DNA of 64,000 nt from Neobacillus paridis (GTDB lineage Bacteria > Bacillota > Bacilli > Bacillales > Cytobacillaceae), in NCBI RefSeq assembly GCF_016765675.1, contig NZ_JAESWB010000134.1, forward strand, positions 62,001-126,000. Reading direction: 5' to 3'. Both the position numbers and the translations under genes were made by a program. Numbering within the stretch: the stretch's first letter is position 1; every line of letters starts with the position of its first letter. This document shows, one piece after another, positions 24,119 to 32,438 of the stretch. The notes below the pieces were generated by a model. That model searched no databases, was not told the DNA's origin, and saw only the letters and a program-made list of their open reading frames with translations.

Positions 24119-24673
24119 CTACCAGAAAACTGGCAGACTAAACTCTAAATTTCCGATTATTACAACGATGAGAACACCTAAAAATATGGGAATGGCGTAA
24201 GGAAGGGTAACAGATTTGGTTTCATCAAAACGAGGAACTTGTTTGAGATAGAGAAGAGAAAGGAAAAAATGCTTAAAGTTTTTCCACGATTGAAATCCTT
24301 TTTTAGAGAGTAGCATCATTGCAATAGACAACACACCACCTGTCATCGCCACCCAGAAGAAAACGGAGAATACGGTAAGAGGGTCACTCAAAAGACCAAT
24401 GACCATGAGAAGTTTCACATCTCCTGCCCCTAGCCCTCCGAGTATATAAAACAAAATGGTAAGGAAAAAAGCAGTTAAAAGACCAAGCACGCCTTCCCAT
24501 AATCCAGAGGGGCCGTAAAGCGAAAGCTGGGTGATACATCCAACTAAAAGTCCGATTCCAATTAGGACATTGGGTATTTTTCGTTCTTTTATATCCGTAT
24601 ATACCGATATACCTGAAATCCCTAATGAAAGGAGCAGTCCCAAAGGAACGGCATAGCCAAAAATAAACGTCAT
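24119..24673 (-). CDS. tadV: TadV/CpaA-type prepilin peptidase (A24)
   Basis: 184 residues, about six membrane segments. The two catalytic Asp residues of type IV prepilin peptidases are visible: YTDIKERKIPN near the N-terminus and GLGAGDVKLLM in the middle. The methylase domain of the large PilD enzymes is absent, as in CpaA/TadV. It would cut the Flp and TadE/G precursors after the Gly in their G-x4-E-type sites. It lies downstream of the pilin genes across a terminator. Confidence 0.9.
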   Translation of the reverse strand: MTFIFGYAVPLGLLLSLGISGISVYTDIKERKIPNVLIGIGLLVGCITQLSLYGPSGLWEGVLGLLTAFFLTILFYILGGLGAGDVKLLMVIGLLSDPLTVFSVFFWVAMTGGVLSIAMMLLSKKGFQSWKNFKHFFLSLLYLKQVPRFDETKSVTLPYAIPIFLGVLIVVIIGNLEFSLPVFW

Positions 24674-24708
24674 CGTTATCTCCCCTTTTTAATTAAAATG
24701 AAGGCTAT

Positions 24709-24732
24709 AAAAAGACCCCCTAACAAGAGGGG
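24709..24732 (-). terminator. Terminator after the pilin genes
   Basis: CCCCT / AGGGG stem then TCTTTTT on the minus strand. A leaky stop here would give more pilin than assembly protein. Confidence 0.65.
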
Positions 24733-24742
24733 AATTGCAAGG

Positions 24743-24916
24743 TTAGTTGGTATTAGCAGAGAATTTGCTAGTGATATTGGTGAAGGTAGTTTTCAACTGA
24801 TCTCGGAAGGCAGCGACCGTAACGAATACGCCGATGGCAATTAACACAACAATTAATCCGTATTCTGCCATTCCTTGTGCTTTTTCTTCTTTTACGAAGG
24901 CTTTCATTTGTCTCAT
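24743..24916 (-). CDS. flp: Flp/Fap-type major pilin, copy 1
   Basis: 57 residues from the ATG at 24916. The Flp signature AQGMAEYGLIVVLIAIG is present: cleavage between G and M, then the conserved Glu-Tyr, then one hydrophobic helix. Processing would leave a mature pilin of about 42 residues that polymerises into the Tad pilus. It is nearly identical to the second copy just upstream at 25012; the differences are in the first residues and in the last ten, which are probably exposed on the fibre. Confidence 0.93.
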   Translation of the reverse strand: MRQMKAFVKEEKAQGMAEYGLIVVLIAIGVFVTVAAFRDQLKTTFTNITSKFSANTN

Positions 24917-25011
24917 GTGCTTAACTCCTTTTTTTGGGATTTTGTTGTTTACTAGAATTCTCCCTGCTTTGAATACAAGGAGAACAATGGAAACGCTCAA
25001 AATGAGGGGGA

Positions 25012-25185
25012 TTAGGTGGTATGGGTGGAGAATTTGTTAGTAATGTTTTCAAAAGTGGTCTTTAGCTGATCTCGGAAGGCAGCGACCGTAACGAATACGC
25101 CGATGGCAATTAACACAACAATTAGTCCATACTCTGCCATTCCTTGAGCTTTCTCTTCTTTTAAGAAGGCTCTTATCTGTTTCAT
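25012..25185 (-). CDS. flp: Flp/Fap-type major pilin, copy 2
   Basis: 57 residues from an ATG at 25185 with AAAGGAG upstream, ending at TAA (25012-25014). I translated it by hand: MKQIRAFLKEEKAQGMAEYG, then the same hydrophobic helix as copy 1, ending TNKFSTHTT. The central DNA of the two copies is almost identical, so the duplication is recent or maintained by conversion. It is the first pilin behind the promoter at 25241-25269. Its small size makes it easy to miss. Confidence 0.93.
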   Translation of the reverse strand: MKQIRAFLKEEKAQGMAEYGLIVVLIAIGVFVTVAAFRDQLKTTFENITNKFSTHTT

Positions 25186-25240
25186 GAGAAAAATCTCCTT
25201 TCTTTGAATGTTTTATACATTTTTACTATTCTTCATCACT

Positions 25241-25269
25241 ATTATATTATGAATATCGGAATATATCAA
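25241..25269 (-). promoter_or_regulatory. Pilin promoter with motif GAATATCGGAATA in the spacer
   Basis: TTGATA (25264-25269) and TATAAT (25241-25246), 17 bp apart. The shared motif (25251-25263) fills the spacer, so a protein bound here should directly control pilin synthesis. Confidence 0.8.
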
Positions 25270-25332
25270 ATATATTGGAACAAAAATTAAATGATTTAAC
25301 TCTAAATATTACCATTTTGGGGGATTCCCCCC

Positions 25333-25353
25333 AAAAAAGGAGGGAAAGCTCCT
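25333..25353 (-). terminator. Terminator after tadC
   Basis: AGGAG / CTCCT hairpin with a T6 tract on the minus strand. It separates the tadZABC transcript from the pilin promoter. Confidence 0.6.
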
Positions 25354-25356
25354 ATT

Positions 25357-26244
25357 TTACATGCCGAGAAACGCAGGGCCTAACAGCAGCACTAGCATTG
25401 GCACGAAAATGAAGAATCCCATGATCGGAAGCATTTTAGTTCCCATTTTTGCTGCTTTTTCTTCATAGTCTTGCTGGTGACGAAACCGAATACGGGCGAC
25501 TTGTTCACGCAAAACCGGTGCAAGCGGAGTACCTTTCTCGCTGACAAGAGCCATAGCAGAAACAAGGTCGGATACCTCTGAAATCCCCACCCTCTCTGAC
25601 ATTTCTTGTAAAGAAAGTATCCACTGCCCGCCATTGTATTTGGATTCAATGGCGGCTCGTCTGAATTCTTCGCCTGTGGCATCGTTAAAAGATTCCGATA
25701 CTTGGAGAATGGCATCTTGTATCGGGGTTCCTACTTCAAGGAGGGCAACCATTAACTCCAGAAAGTCTGGGAGGTTATGTTTTATTTCGTTCCTCCGTTT
25801 ATTGCGCATCTCCTTCATTTTTAGTTCTGGGTAAATGTAGGCTAAAGCTGTGGCAGAAAGACCCAGCAAGATGGCTGTGAATCCTTCGAACATGAAAGGC
25901 GTCAAAAGGGTAAAGAGAATCCCTGCTGCTATTAATCCAAGGCGAATGGCAATCAGTTCATCCGCTTTTATGTTTTTCCATCCTGCCTGTTCAATCTTTT
26001 TTGAAACTAGTTCTTCGTTGATATTAAAAAAGGCGAGAATGTGATCATACAAATCCTGATGTTCTTGAATATGATGCTTGATATTTCTTTCGTAGAAGGA
26101 AATCCCTTCTTGTGAGGAAGTTTCATAGAGTTCGGGTTTAACCACCACTTCCCAATCTTTTCTTTTTAGCCTTGGGGTTATGAATTGCATCCCAATTAAA
26201 AAGACAAACATTCCAGCTAAAACACTTACAGTTATTGGACTCAT
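25357..26244 (-). CDS. tadC: TadC-type inner membrane platform protein
   Basis: 295 residues with a type II/IV secretion F domain and membrane segments at both ends (VSVLAGMFVFLIGM and MLPIMGFFIFVPMLVLLLG). The middle contains the typical LPDFLELMVALLEVGTPIQDAI and the end of the F domain FRHQQDYEEKAAKMGTKM. TadB and TadC together form the membrane platform of the pilus. Unusually, the ribosome site is about 32 bases from the ATG with a perfect 9-bp hairpin in between; see the findings. Confidence 0.9.
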   Translation of the reverse strand: MSPITVSVLAGMFVFLIGMQFITPRLKRKDWEVVVKPELYETSSQEGISFYERNIKHHIQEHQDLYDHILAFFNINEELVSKKIEQAGWKNIKADELIAIRLGLIAAGILFTLLTPFMFEGFTAILLGLSATALAYIYPELKMKEMRNKRRNEIKHNLPDFLELMVALLEVGTPIQDAILQVSESFNDATGEEFRRAAIESKYNGGQWILSLQEMSERVGISEVSDLVSAMALVSEKGTPLAPVLREQVARIRFRHQQDYEEKAAKMGTKMLPIMGFFIFVPMLVLLLGPAFLGM

Positions 26245-26326
26245 AGTGAAATAGAGAAAATTTCTCTATTCTTGCACCTCCTTTTATCGGTATCGGCCAA
26301 TGAAGAAAGATGATGCCCGACGCTCC

Positions 26327-27247
26327 TTACTTTGGACTTGCCATCTTTCTCATGATGAAGTTCCCAATGAAAATTAGGATGACACACACGATGGTCATGA
26401 AAACTCCAATGATATTTTCGAAAAACTCTTTATAGTAAGATGGATTGTAGATCCAGAAAAATCCAAACACTAAAAAAGGAATGGCAGTCAGGAGATTGGC
26501 TTGGGAGGTTTGGGCGGCTGTAAGAGTTTTGATTCTTCGTTTTTGGTTTTGCCGTTCGGTGATGGTTTGTTGGAGAGAATCCAAGAGTTCTGCCAAGTTA
26601 CCGCCCTTTTGACGCTGGATTTCCATGACAATGGACACAATCCTGACATCTTCCGAACCGGTGCGGTGATACATTCTCATGAAGGCTTCTTCTACTGTGT
26701 AGCCAAATTCAAGATCAGTATAGGCTCTTTTGAATTCATTTCGAACAATTTCATTTGTATCATTATTTTGAGCAATACCAAGAATCGCTTGTTTGGTTGA
26801 CCCTCCCGCGCGCAGCATACTGGCCATACGAATGAGAGTGTTTCGGAAAAACAAATTAAACTTTTCCAGGTTTTTTCTCCGATTCCGCTTTAATTGAAAG
26901 TTAGGGACGTAAAAAGCTACTGCTCCCACAAGAACACTCATGAGAACATTGCCGGAGAATGTCATGGAAAGTGCAAATCCACCTGTTGCAAACGCAAACG
27001 AAATGACCAAGAATCGTTGCAAGGAGTGTGTTGACCCCGCCTGTTCGAGTTGGTACTGTTTCTTTTCGAGCCATGTGCTTGGCTGAACGTCTTTGGTCCG
27101 TTTTAAGAGTTCCTGAATGCCATCATAGTCTGGCGCTTCAAGCCCCTCTAAAAGATAGCTTCGCTTTTTGCTAATGTTCAGTTGGACTTGCCAAGCAATC
27201 GCAAAGCTTAACAACACAATGAGAAAGGACACAAATATGACATTCAC
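26327..27247 (-). CDS. tadB: TadB-type inner membrane platform protein
   Basis: 306 residues from a GTG at 27247 with AGGAGG upstream. The F domain shows NLFFRNTLIRMASMLRAGG, then MEIQRQKGGNLAELLDSL, and hydrophobic segments occur at the N-terminus, the middle and the C-terminus. It starts just after the TadA ATPase stop codon, so translation is probably coupled. It works with TadC and the ATPase in pilus assembly. Confidence 0.9.
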   Translation of the reverse strand: MNVIFVSFLIVLLSFAIAWQVQLNISKKRSYLLEGLEAPDYDGIQELLKRTKDVQPSTWLEKKQYQLEQAGSTHSLQRFLVISFAFATGGFALSMTFSGNVLMSVLVGAVAFYVPNFQLKRNRRKNLEKFNLFFRNTLIRMASMLRAGGSTKQAILGIAQNNDTNEIVRNEFKRAYTDLEFGYTVEEAFMRMYHRTGSEDVRIVSIVMEIQRQKGGNLAELLDSLQQTITERQNQKRRIKTLTAAQTSQANLLTAIPFLVFGFFWIYNPSYYKEFFENIIGVFMTIVCVILIFIGNFIMRKMASPK

Positions 27248-27250
27248 GGC

Positions 27251-28699
27251 TTATACCTCCTTGCTTGCTTTTGGAAACGGATTTTGATTTCCTGATTCTA
27301 CAAGCGTGCGTTCAAACATGGATTCATCAAGCGTAATGCCGTATGATTCAAATTTCTCTAGGCACATTGGTTTGTACCCCGTTGCCGCAAACACGCCTTC
27401 CACTTTTCCATTTTCCCCGGTTCCGGTTTGAATGAACTTGAAAATATCCTGCAAGTAAACCGCTTCTTTGTCGTACTTTTGGATACCTAATTTTTCAGCT
27501 CCATCTCGCCCAATCCCCACTACTTCTGTGATGGCTACAATTTTTCGAGAACCGTCCTTTAATCGCCCAATCTGAATGATGAGATGAACGGCTCCTGCAA
27601 TCGTTTCCCTGATCGCCTTCACCGGAATTTCCATTCCGCTCATGAGGGCCATCGTTTCAAGACGGTTAATCATTTGTTTGGGAGAGTTGGCGTGACCGGT
27701 GGTAAGTGAACCATCGTGACCCGTGTTCATCGCTTGAAGCATATCCATTGCTTCCCCTCCGCGAATCTCCCCAACGACAATTCGGTCGGGACGTTTTCGG
27801 AGTGCGTATATGACTAAATCCCGAATCGTAATGGCTCCTTTTCCTTCCACGTTGGCGGGTCTTGCTTCGTAACGTTCCACATGAGGCTGCGTTAATTGAA
27901 GCTCGGCAGAGTCCTCAATCGTGAGAATTCGTTCAGAGGGATCAATATAGGAAGAAACACAGTTTAAGAGAGTGGTCTTCCCTGAACCCGTACCGCCTGA
28001 TACGACAATATTGAGTTTTCCTTTTACTGCGGATTCAATGAAATGAGCCATTTCAGGGCTGCATGAACCAAGCCTTACATAGTCATCCAGTGTGAAGGTT
28101 TTCTTGGCAAATTTACGGATGGTAATATAGGGACCATCAAGAGCAATGGGGTGAATGGATGCTGATACACGGGATCCATCTGGAAGCCTGGCGTCTACGT
28201 TTGGGGTGGATTCATCACAACGCCGGCCTAACGGACCGATGATCTTATCAATCAAAAGCTGGACTTGCCGCTTGCTTGCGAATTTGATGTCTGTCGGAAT
28301 CAAAACGCCATTTTGTTCGATGTACACACGGTTTGGGCCCACAACCATGATCTCGGTGATCGACTCATCATCCACGAGCGGTTGAATCGGCCCAAAACCC
28401 AAGATGTCATTTAGAAGATCTGTGACAAATTTGCTTTTTTCAAGACTACCAATCTGAAAATCTTCCTCTTTTAAAATAGCCTCAATTGTTTTGTACATGA
28501 GTAAGCGGAAGTCTTCTTCATTCCTTCGCTTGTGAATCTCTTCTCCAAACGCCTTATTTAACTTTTCCCGCACTCTTTTGTTTAGATTTTCAATTTCTTC
28601 GCTTGAGAGTCCCCTGCCATCATCCTGGATAGTCTCAAAGCGAGGATGGTCATCGTTTAAAGTGGCCAATCTTTTCCCTAGTAAATTCGATCTGTTCAT
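27251..28699 (-). CDS. tadA: TadA/CpaF-type pilus assembly ATPase
   Basis: 482 residues from an ATG at 28699 after GGAGG. It is a type II/IV secretion ATPase of the CpaF branch: VVGPNRVYIEQNG in the N-domain, Walker A SGGTGSGKTTLLN near residue 235, RPDRIVVGEIRGGEAMDMLQ (Asp box and Walker B) and GHDGSLTTGHANSP (His box). It powers pilus assembly and possibly retraction at the membrane, acting with TadB and TadC. Confidence 0.95.
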   Translation of the reverse strand: MNRSNLLGKRLATLNDDHPRFETIQDDGRGLSSEEIENLNKRVREKLNKAFGEEIHKRRNEEDFRLLMYKTIEAILKEEDFQIGSLEKSKFVTDLLNDILGFGPIQPLVDDESITEIMVVGPNRVYIEQNGVLIPTDIKFASKRQVQLLIDKIIGPLGRRCDESTPNVDARLPDGSRVSASIHPIALDGPYITIRKFAKKTFTLDDYVRLGSCSPEMAHFIESAVKGKLNIVVSGGTGSGKTTLLNCVSSYIDPSERILTIEDSAELQLTQPHVERYEARPANVEGKGAITIRDLVIYALRKRPDRIVVGEIRGGEAMDMLQAMNTGHDGSLTTGHANSPKQMINRLETMALMSGMEIPVKAIRETIAGAVHLIIQIGRLKDGSRKIVAITEVVGIGRDGAEKLGIQKYDKEAVYLQDIFKFIQTGTGENGKVEGVFAATGYKPMCLEKFESYGITLDESMFERTLVESGNQNPFPKASKEV

Positions 28700-28787
28700 C
28701 TTTTGCCTCCAATCAATCATTGAAATGGCAAGTCCCTCCAATCGAGGGAGAGTCTTGCATAAATCCCCCTAAAAATGGGGGATGCAT

Positions 28788-30455
28788 TTATTTCTTCATC
28801 AAAAATCCGAAAAGATTCGCTTTTTTCTTTGTCTGCATTTTTCGTTTTGTGGCGAAAACAGGAACAAGCTGATGTCCAATTTTCCGAATAGCGTTGGTGT
28901 ATTCCGTGTCTTTTCCCATGACCAATGCTTCCCCGTTGTTGTTAGCTTGCCTTACCCGTGGATCTTCCGGAATGACTCCAAGCAAGGTCATATCAAGAGT
29001 TCTTACGATGTCATTGACACTTAAATCGTTGCGCTTTGACACATCATTTAACGCCAAATACAGCTTGTCCATCGGGAAATGAATGGCTTCAAGCGTTTCA
29101 AGGAGGGCTTGGACGTTTCTCACTGTTGGGACTTCGGCTGTAGAGACAACAATCGTTTTTTGGGATTTTTCAATCGCGACCAGTGTGTAGTCGCGCGTAT
29201 TATTTCCAGTGTCCAGAATCACGATGTCAAAGTAGTTTTTGAGGGAATCAATGATGATTTCTACCACACGCTCCGTAATGTCAAGAGCTTGTGTCGGCAG
29301 AACCGGGGCGGCTAACACCTTTAACCCTGTTTCGGCATGTGTGAGGAGATATGGCATGAATTGGTCTGGAGCATAGAGTAATTTTTGCTTTTCTCCCCCT
29401 TTACGGAGTTTGTCGTTGATGTCATCCGCCCAACTGGAAATATTGGGAATTGGGTTCAACCGAAGCATGCTCGCAATATTCCCGTAATCTAAATCCATAT
29501 CTACCAAACACACCTTGAGCCGTTCTGGAGGAAGTCCTGGGGCAGTTGGAATTTTAGCTAATGCAAAAGCACAGGCAAGCTCTTTTGAAAAGGAACTCTT
29601 CCCGACTCCTCCCTTTGGTGAATTAATCGCAATGACAGATGTGCGGATACGGGCAGCGGATGTGGTAACTTGAGGTTGTTTTTGATTAGCAGGAGAAAAT
29701 GGTGCCATTCCTTGATGTTGCGGGAATGATTGAGTTGGATAGGGTGGCTCTCCAGAAGTGGATGCTCCTTGCGGGAATCCTTGATACGGATTTTGCCCAA
29801 GCCCTTGTGAGGCTTGACCATACCCTTGTTGCGGTGGGAATGGAGATGGCTGGTACGGATAGCCATTTGGCTGACCTCCTTGATAGCCTTGTTGGAACCC
29901 TCCTCCTTGAGGAGTAAAGAAGGGCTGTTGAGGAAAGCCTTGTGGTCGTTCTTGATTCATTGGCATTCCTCCCAGCATATTTCCTTGTTGGTAAGGTTGC
30001 GGAATCGGTTGTGGTTGATCCGGATTGATTTGCGGAGTTTGTACTTTAGAGGTTTGTTGGGAAATCCGCTGTCCCCTTGCTTCTTCAAACACTTTACGAA
30101 CAATTTGAATGATCTCTCCTGTTGTGACCGAACTCTTTGACAAGACTGAATGCGCTCCCGCACGTTGGGCTTGTTGATACAACACTGGGTCGTTGTTATT
30201 GATTTCAGCCACAAAAATCAGGTTTGGATTCGTTTTTTTGGCTTGCTGGATGAATGAAGCGCCATCCCCATCCGGCAATTCCATGTTTACAATGATTAAA
30301 TCAGGTTTCATCATTTCCATTTTTTGGAGACCGTCACTCATTGTGTCGGAGGTTCCAATTAGTTTTAATGATGGTTCAAGTGCAAACACTCGATGTAAGT
30401 CTTCTGTCCAATGAAAATCTTCGTCAACCAATAGAATGTGGATTTTTGAGTTCAT
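28788..30455 (-). CDS. tadZ: TadZ/CpaE-type localisation ATPase with receiver domain
   Basis: 555 residues with three parts. Residues 1-125 are a receiver-like domain (ILLVDEDFHW, VNMELPDGDGASFIQ). Residues about 130-275 are a Pro/Gln/Gly-rich linker that is surely disordered. From about 280 there is a ParA/MinD-type ATPase with the deviant Walker A SPKGGVGKSSF and VCLVDMDLDYGN. TadZ proteins place the pilus machine in the cell. The linker is long for the family and could bind partners. It lies between the CpaB-like and TadA genes. Confidence 0.9.
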   Translation of the reverse strand: MNSKIHILLVDEDFHWTEDLHRVFALEPSLKLIGTSDTMSDGLQKMEMMKPDLIIVNMELPDGDGASFIQQAKKTNPNLIFVAEINNNDPVLYQQAQRAGAHSVLSKSSVTTGEIIQIVRKVFEEARGQRISQQTSKVQTPQINPDQPQPIPQPYQQGNMLGGMPMNQERPQGFPQQPFFTPQGGGFQQGYQGGQPNGYPYQPSPFPPQQGYGQASQGLGQNPYQGFPQGASTSGEPPYPTQSFPQHQGMAPFSPANQKQPQVTTSAARIRTSVIAINSPKGGVGKSSFSKELACAFALAKIPTAPGLPPERLKVCLVDMDLDYGNIASMLRLNPIPNISSWADDINDKLRKGGEKQKLLYAPDQFMPYLLTHAETGLKVLAAPVLPTQALDITERVVEIIIDSLKNYFDIVILDTGNNTRDYTLVAIEKSQKTIVVSTAEVPTVRNVQALLETLEAIHFPMDKLYLALNDVSKRNDLSVNDIVRTLDMTLLGVIPEDPRVRQANNNGEALVMGKDTEYTNAIRKIGHQLVPVFATKRKMQTKKKANLFGFLMKK

Positions 30456-30502
30456 GTTTTTCCTCCTTCTTTATGAATGTTCTTTATCGTTGATGATTCT
30501 TT

Positions 30503-31264
30503 TTACTTCTTTTCATTTTTATCATTGTTATCGCTAGGACTTACAATTTTAATACCGCTTAATGCCCCTCCGTTGTTAACATTCTTTTTGATGAATTGAT
30601 TGTCATTCATTCCATCTGTGGTCACTTCCTTGTAGTTATATGGGACAACTGCAAAATGAATATCTCCCGCTGTTTGGGCATAGAGAAGTTCCTCTGCTTC
30701 CTTTGGCGTAACGGCGATCGTGATGGCTGTTAAAGCCTTATTGTTCTTTTGCAAATCCACAATTTGGACGTTTTGGAAAATGAGTTTGGTTTCAGTTCCG
30801 AGGGCATCATTTGAAATGGTGGAGTAAATGTTGACTTTATCGTTGGTGGTGATAGTGGATGAAACCCCTTTGACAGGATCGGTCGGAAGGCTTACAATGA
30901 CCTTTCCATCTGGCACTCTGGCCGTTAAGGACGTTTTGGAGTCTTCACCAAGAAATTGGGAGGCAACGACCGGCACATCTGGTACTAAAAGACCGGCAGA
31001 CAAGCGGTTTTCCAGTTGATTTTCTTGTCCTCTTACAATCGCTCCTCTTGGTGCAGATGCTTTATCAATAGTTTTGTAAGTAAACATGCTTGCTGTGACC
31101 TTGGTTCTGGCTTCAATTGGTGATTTGGGAACCAATACATCCACTTTAGCTTTCGAGACTAAACTGAATACCCCAATAGCGGTGAGAACCCCAAGAACCA
31201 CAATCGCTAAAACAGGCATTGACAACTTGAATCCCTTACTATTTGTCTTGTTTTTAACTGCCAT
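30503..31264 (-). CDS. cpaB: CpaB/RcpC-type pilus assembly protein
   Basis: 253 residues. After a cytoplasmic basic start there is one membrane segment (MPVLAIVVLGVLTAIGVFSL), then a SAF/RcpC-like domain: VPKSPIEARTKVTASMF, RLSAGLLVPDVPV and VIVSLPTDPVKGVSSTI with DKVNIYSTI. It is the first gene of the minus-strand pilus operon. In Gram-positive bacteria without an outer membrane, CpaB homologues may guide the pilus through the wall. A motif copy (31291-31303) is upstream. Confidence 0.85.
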   Translation of the reverse strand: MAVKNKTNSKGFKLSMPVLAIVVLGVLTAIGVFSLVSKAKVDVLVPKSPIEARTKVTASMFTYKTIDKASAPRGAIVRGQENQLENRLSAGLLVPDVPVVASQFLGEDSKTSLTARVPDGKVIVSLPTDPVKGVSSTITTNDKVNIYSTISNDALGTETKLIFQNVQIVDLQKNNKALTAITIAVTPKEAEELLYAQTAGDIHFAVVPYNYKEVTTDGMNDNQFIKKNVNNGGALSGIKIVSPSDNNDKNEKK

Positions 31265-31290
31265 GCAAAAAATCTCTCCTTTTAATTTAT

Positions 31291-31303
31291 GAATATCGTT
31301 ATA
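31291..31303 (-). promoter_or_regulatory. GAATATCGTTATA motif upstream of the tad operon
   Basis: Variant of the shared motif about 27 bases upstream of the cpaB start. A TATAAT lies further upstream (near 31325), so the motif would be in the leader or overlap a second promoter. Confidence 0.4.
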
Positions 31304-31423
31304 TTTTTAACATACATGAATACATTATAGCACTATCCTTTTCTTTTTTTCTACTAAAATAGAGAAAAACTTTTAAAGTATGAATCCATGAATTATTTTC
31401 TGGTTTCTTTGTTTCTTATACTT

Positions 31424-31810
31424 TTAAGCAACGGAAAGCTTTGCTCCTATACTGCAATTCTCATCCTTTGCGATGATCCGGACTCCGTTTGGGATAATTG
31501 AAATGTGAGAGTGTTTGATGAAAATAGACAGGCTTTCATTCGTTGGGTCTTTCAACCAGAAGGATTGAGGGGGATTTTCTGATGTTAAAGGGGCGAGTGT
31601 ACGGGAACTCCCTTTTAGAAAGAAAAAGATTTCTTTTGAAAAAAAGATTTGTTCGTGAATGATGCGCCTTCCTGAAGAGACTGTTACCATATCCTTTGCA
31701 TGCTTTATGGTGGCATTGACAAGCCCATATGACTGATTTTCCACCACAAGTTCCATTTTTTCAAAGGTAACATCAATAGGCTGCTCTGTCGTGTTAACAG
31801 TTAAAGACAT
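31424..31810 (-). CDS. Small protein of unknown function
   Basis: 128 residues, predicted beta-rich, without signal peptide or membrane segment. Start ATG at 31810 with GGAGG upstream. Blocks such as MELVVENQSYGLVNATIKH and IFIKHSHISIIPNGVRII suggest a sandwich or barrel fold. No family was recognised. It is upstream of the tad operon on the same strand and may belong with it, but is separated by about 160 bases. Confidence 0.6.
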   Translation of the reverse strand: MSLTVNTTEQPIDVTFEKMELVVENQSYGLVNATIKHAKDMVTVSSGRRIIHEQIFFSKEIFFFLKGSSRTLAPLTSENPPQSFWLKDPTNESLSIFIKHSHISIIPNGVRIIAKDENCSIGAKLSVA

Positions 31811-31898
31811 GATTGACCTCCTTTATTATTCATTTATTCCATTTTAACACGTATATTCATAATAAAAAAGGAATTTACCTCATAAAATTTACATAATA

Positions 31899-32210
31899 AA
31901 CGAAATCCTCCGAAAAAGAGGATTTACAGATAGCTAGTGCTTCCTTTTGCATGTGTTCGGGCAATTAAAAAAGAAGTTGATCTCTATTTTTCGGCTCACC
32001 CTTTAGTGTAGATGCCGTCTTTAGCCTTGCCATGTTTTTCATCACATGGATCAACCCTGCTTTTTGTTTATCTTTAAAAGATAAGAATGTTTTCCGCTGG
32101 TTATAAAGGCCTACTGAAATTCAGCCTGCGGCTGTGTTTGTGAATTGAAAATGACGTAGGGGAATTGATGTCCATGTTGGCAATCTTGAATTAGGGGGTG
32201 ATTGTAAAAA
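31899..32210 (-). other. Gene-free stretch with possible structured RNA
   Basis: No reading frame. A three-way-junction-like fold is possible: GTTGATC (31976-31982) pairs with GATCAAC (32049-32055) and encloses two hairpins, CATGT/ACATG (32031-32048) and GGCT/AGCC (31993-32026). A CAGCC/GGCTG hairpin lies near 32122-32134. A terminator-like hairpin AATCCTC/GAGGATT is at 31904-31924. The stretch also shares a short block (GTAGGCCT followed by TAACCAG, with one or two differences) with the structured RNA at 53.4-53.9 kb. No independent promoter was seen. Confidence 0.3.
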
Positions 32211-32211
32211 G

Positions 32212-32239
32212 AAAAAAGCCACCAGCAAAGACTGATGGC
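32212..32239 (-). terminator. Strong rho-independent terminator
   Basis: Minus strand: GCCATCAG, loop TCTTTG, CTGGTGGC (one G-U pair), then T6. Confidence 0.85.
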
Positions 32240-32326
32240 GATGATCAAGAGAGAAGGGTTTCCGCACCTTCACTCCCAAAAGATAGAATTTTTCACGATA
32301 TAGGAAAGGAGAACAATCAAATGATA
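32212..32326 (-). ncRNA. Candidate short RNA with own promoter and terminator
   Basis: About 115 bases between the promoter at 32332-32360 and the strong terminator at 32212-32239, with no plausible coding frame. It could be a small RNA or only a short leader transcript. Its sequence shows no striking repeat. Confidence 0.4.
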
Positions 32327-32331
32327 CTTTA

Positions 32332-32360
32332 AGTATATCTTATTTTATTACGTTATTCAA
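32332..32360 (-). promoter_or_regulatory. Promoter with motif GAATAACGTAATA at the -35
   Basis: TTGAAT (32355-32360) and TATACT (32332-32337), 17 bp apart on the minus strand. The shared motif (32346-32358) overlaps the -35 and the start of the spacer. Confidence 0.65.
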
Positions 32361-32438
32361 GTATTTATACAGATAAATAGAAATTTTTCAACGAGTTTAC
32401 GGAATTTACCCATAAAAAAGCCCCCTTCAAAGAGGGGG

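Noticed and set aside
31976..32055. tRNA-like or group II intron domain V
   Set aside because: The three-way fold lacks the T-loop, anticodon stem and CCA of tRNA, and has no AGC triad hairpin with the domain V shape.
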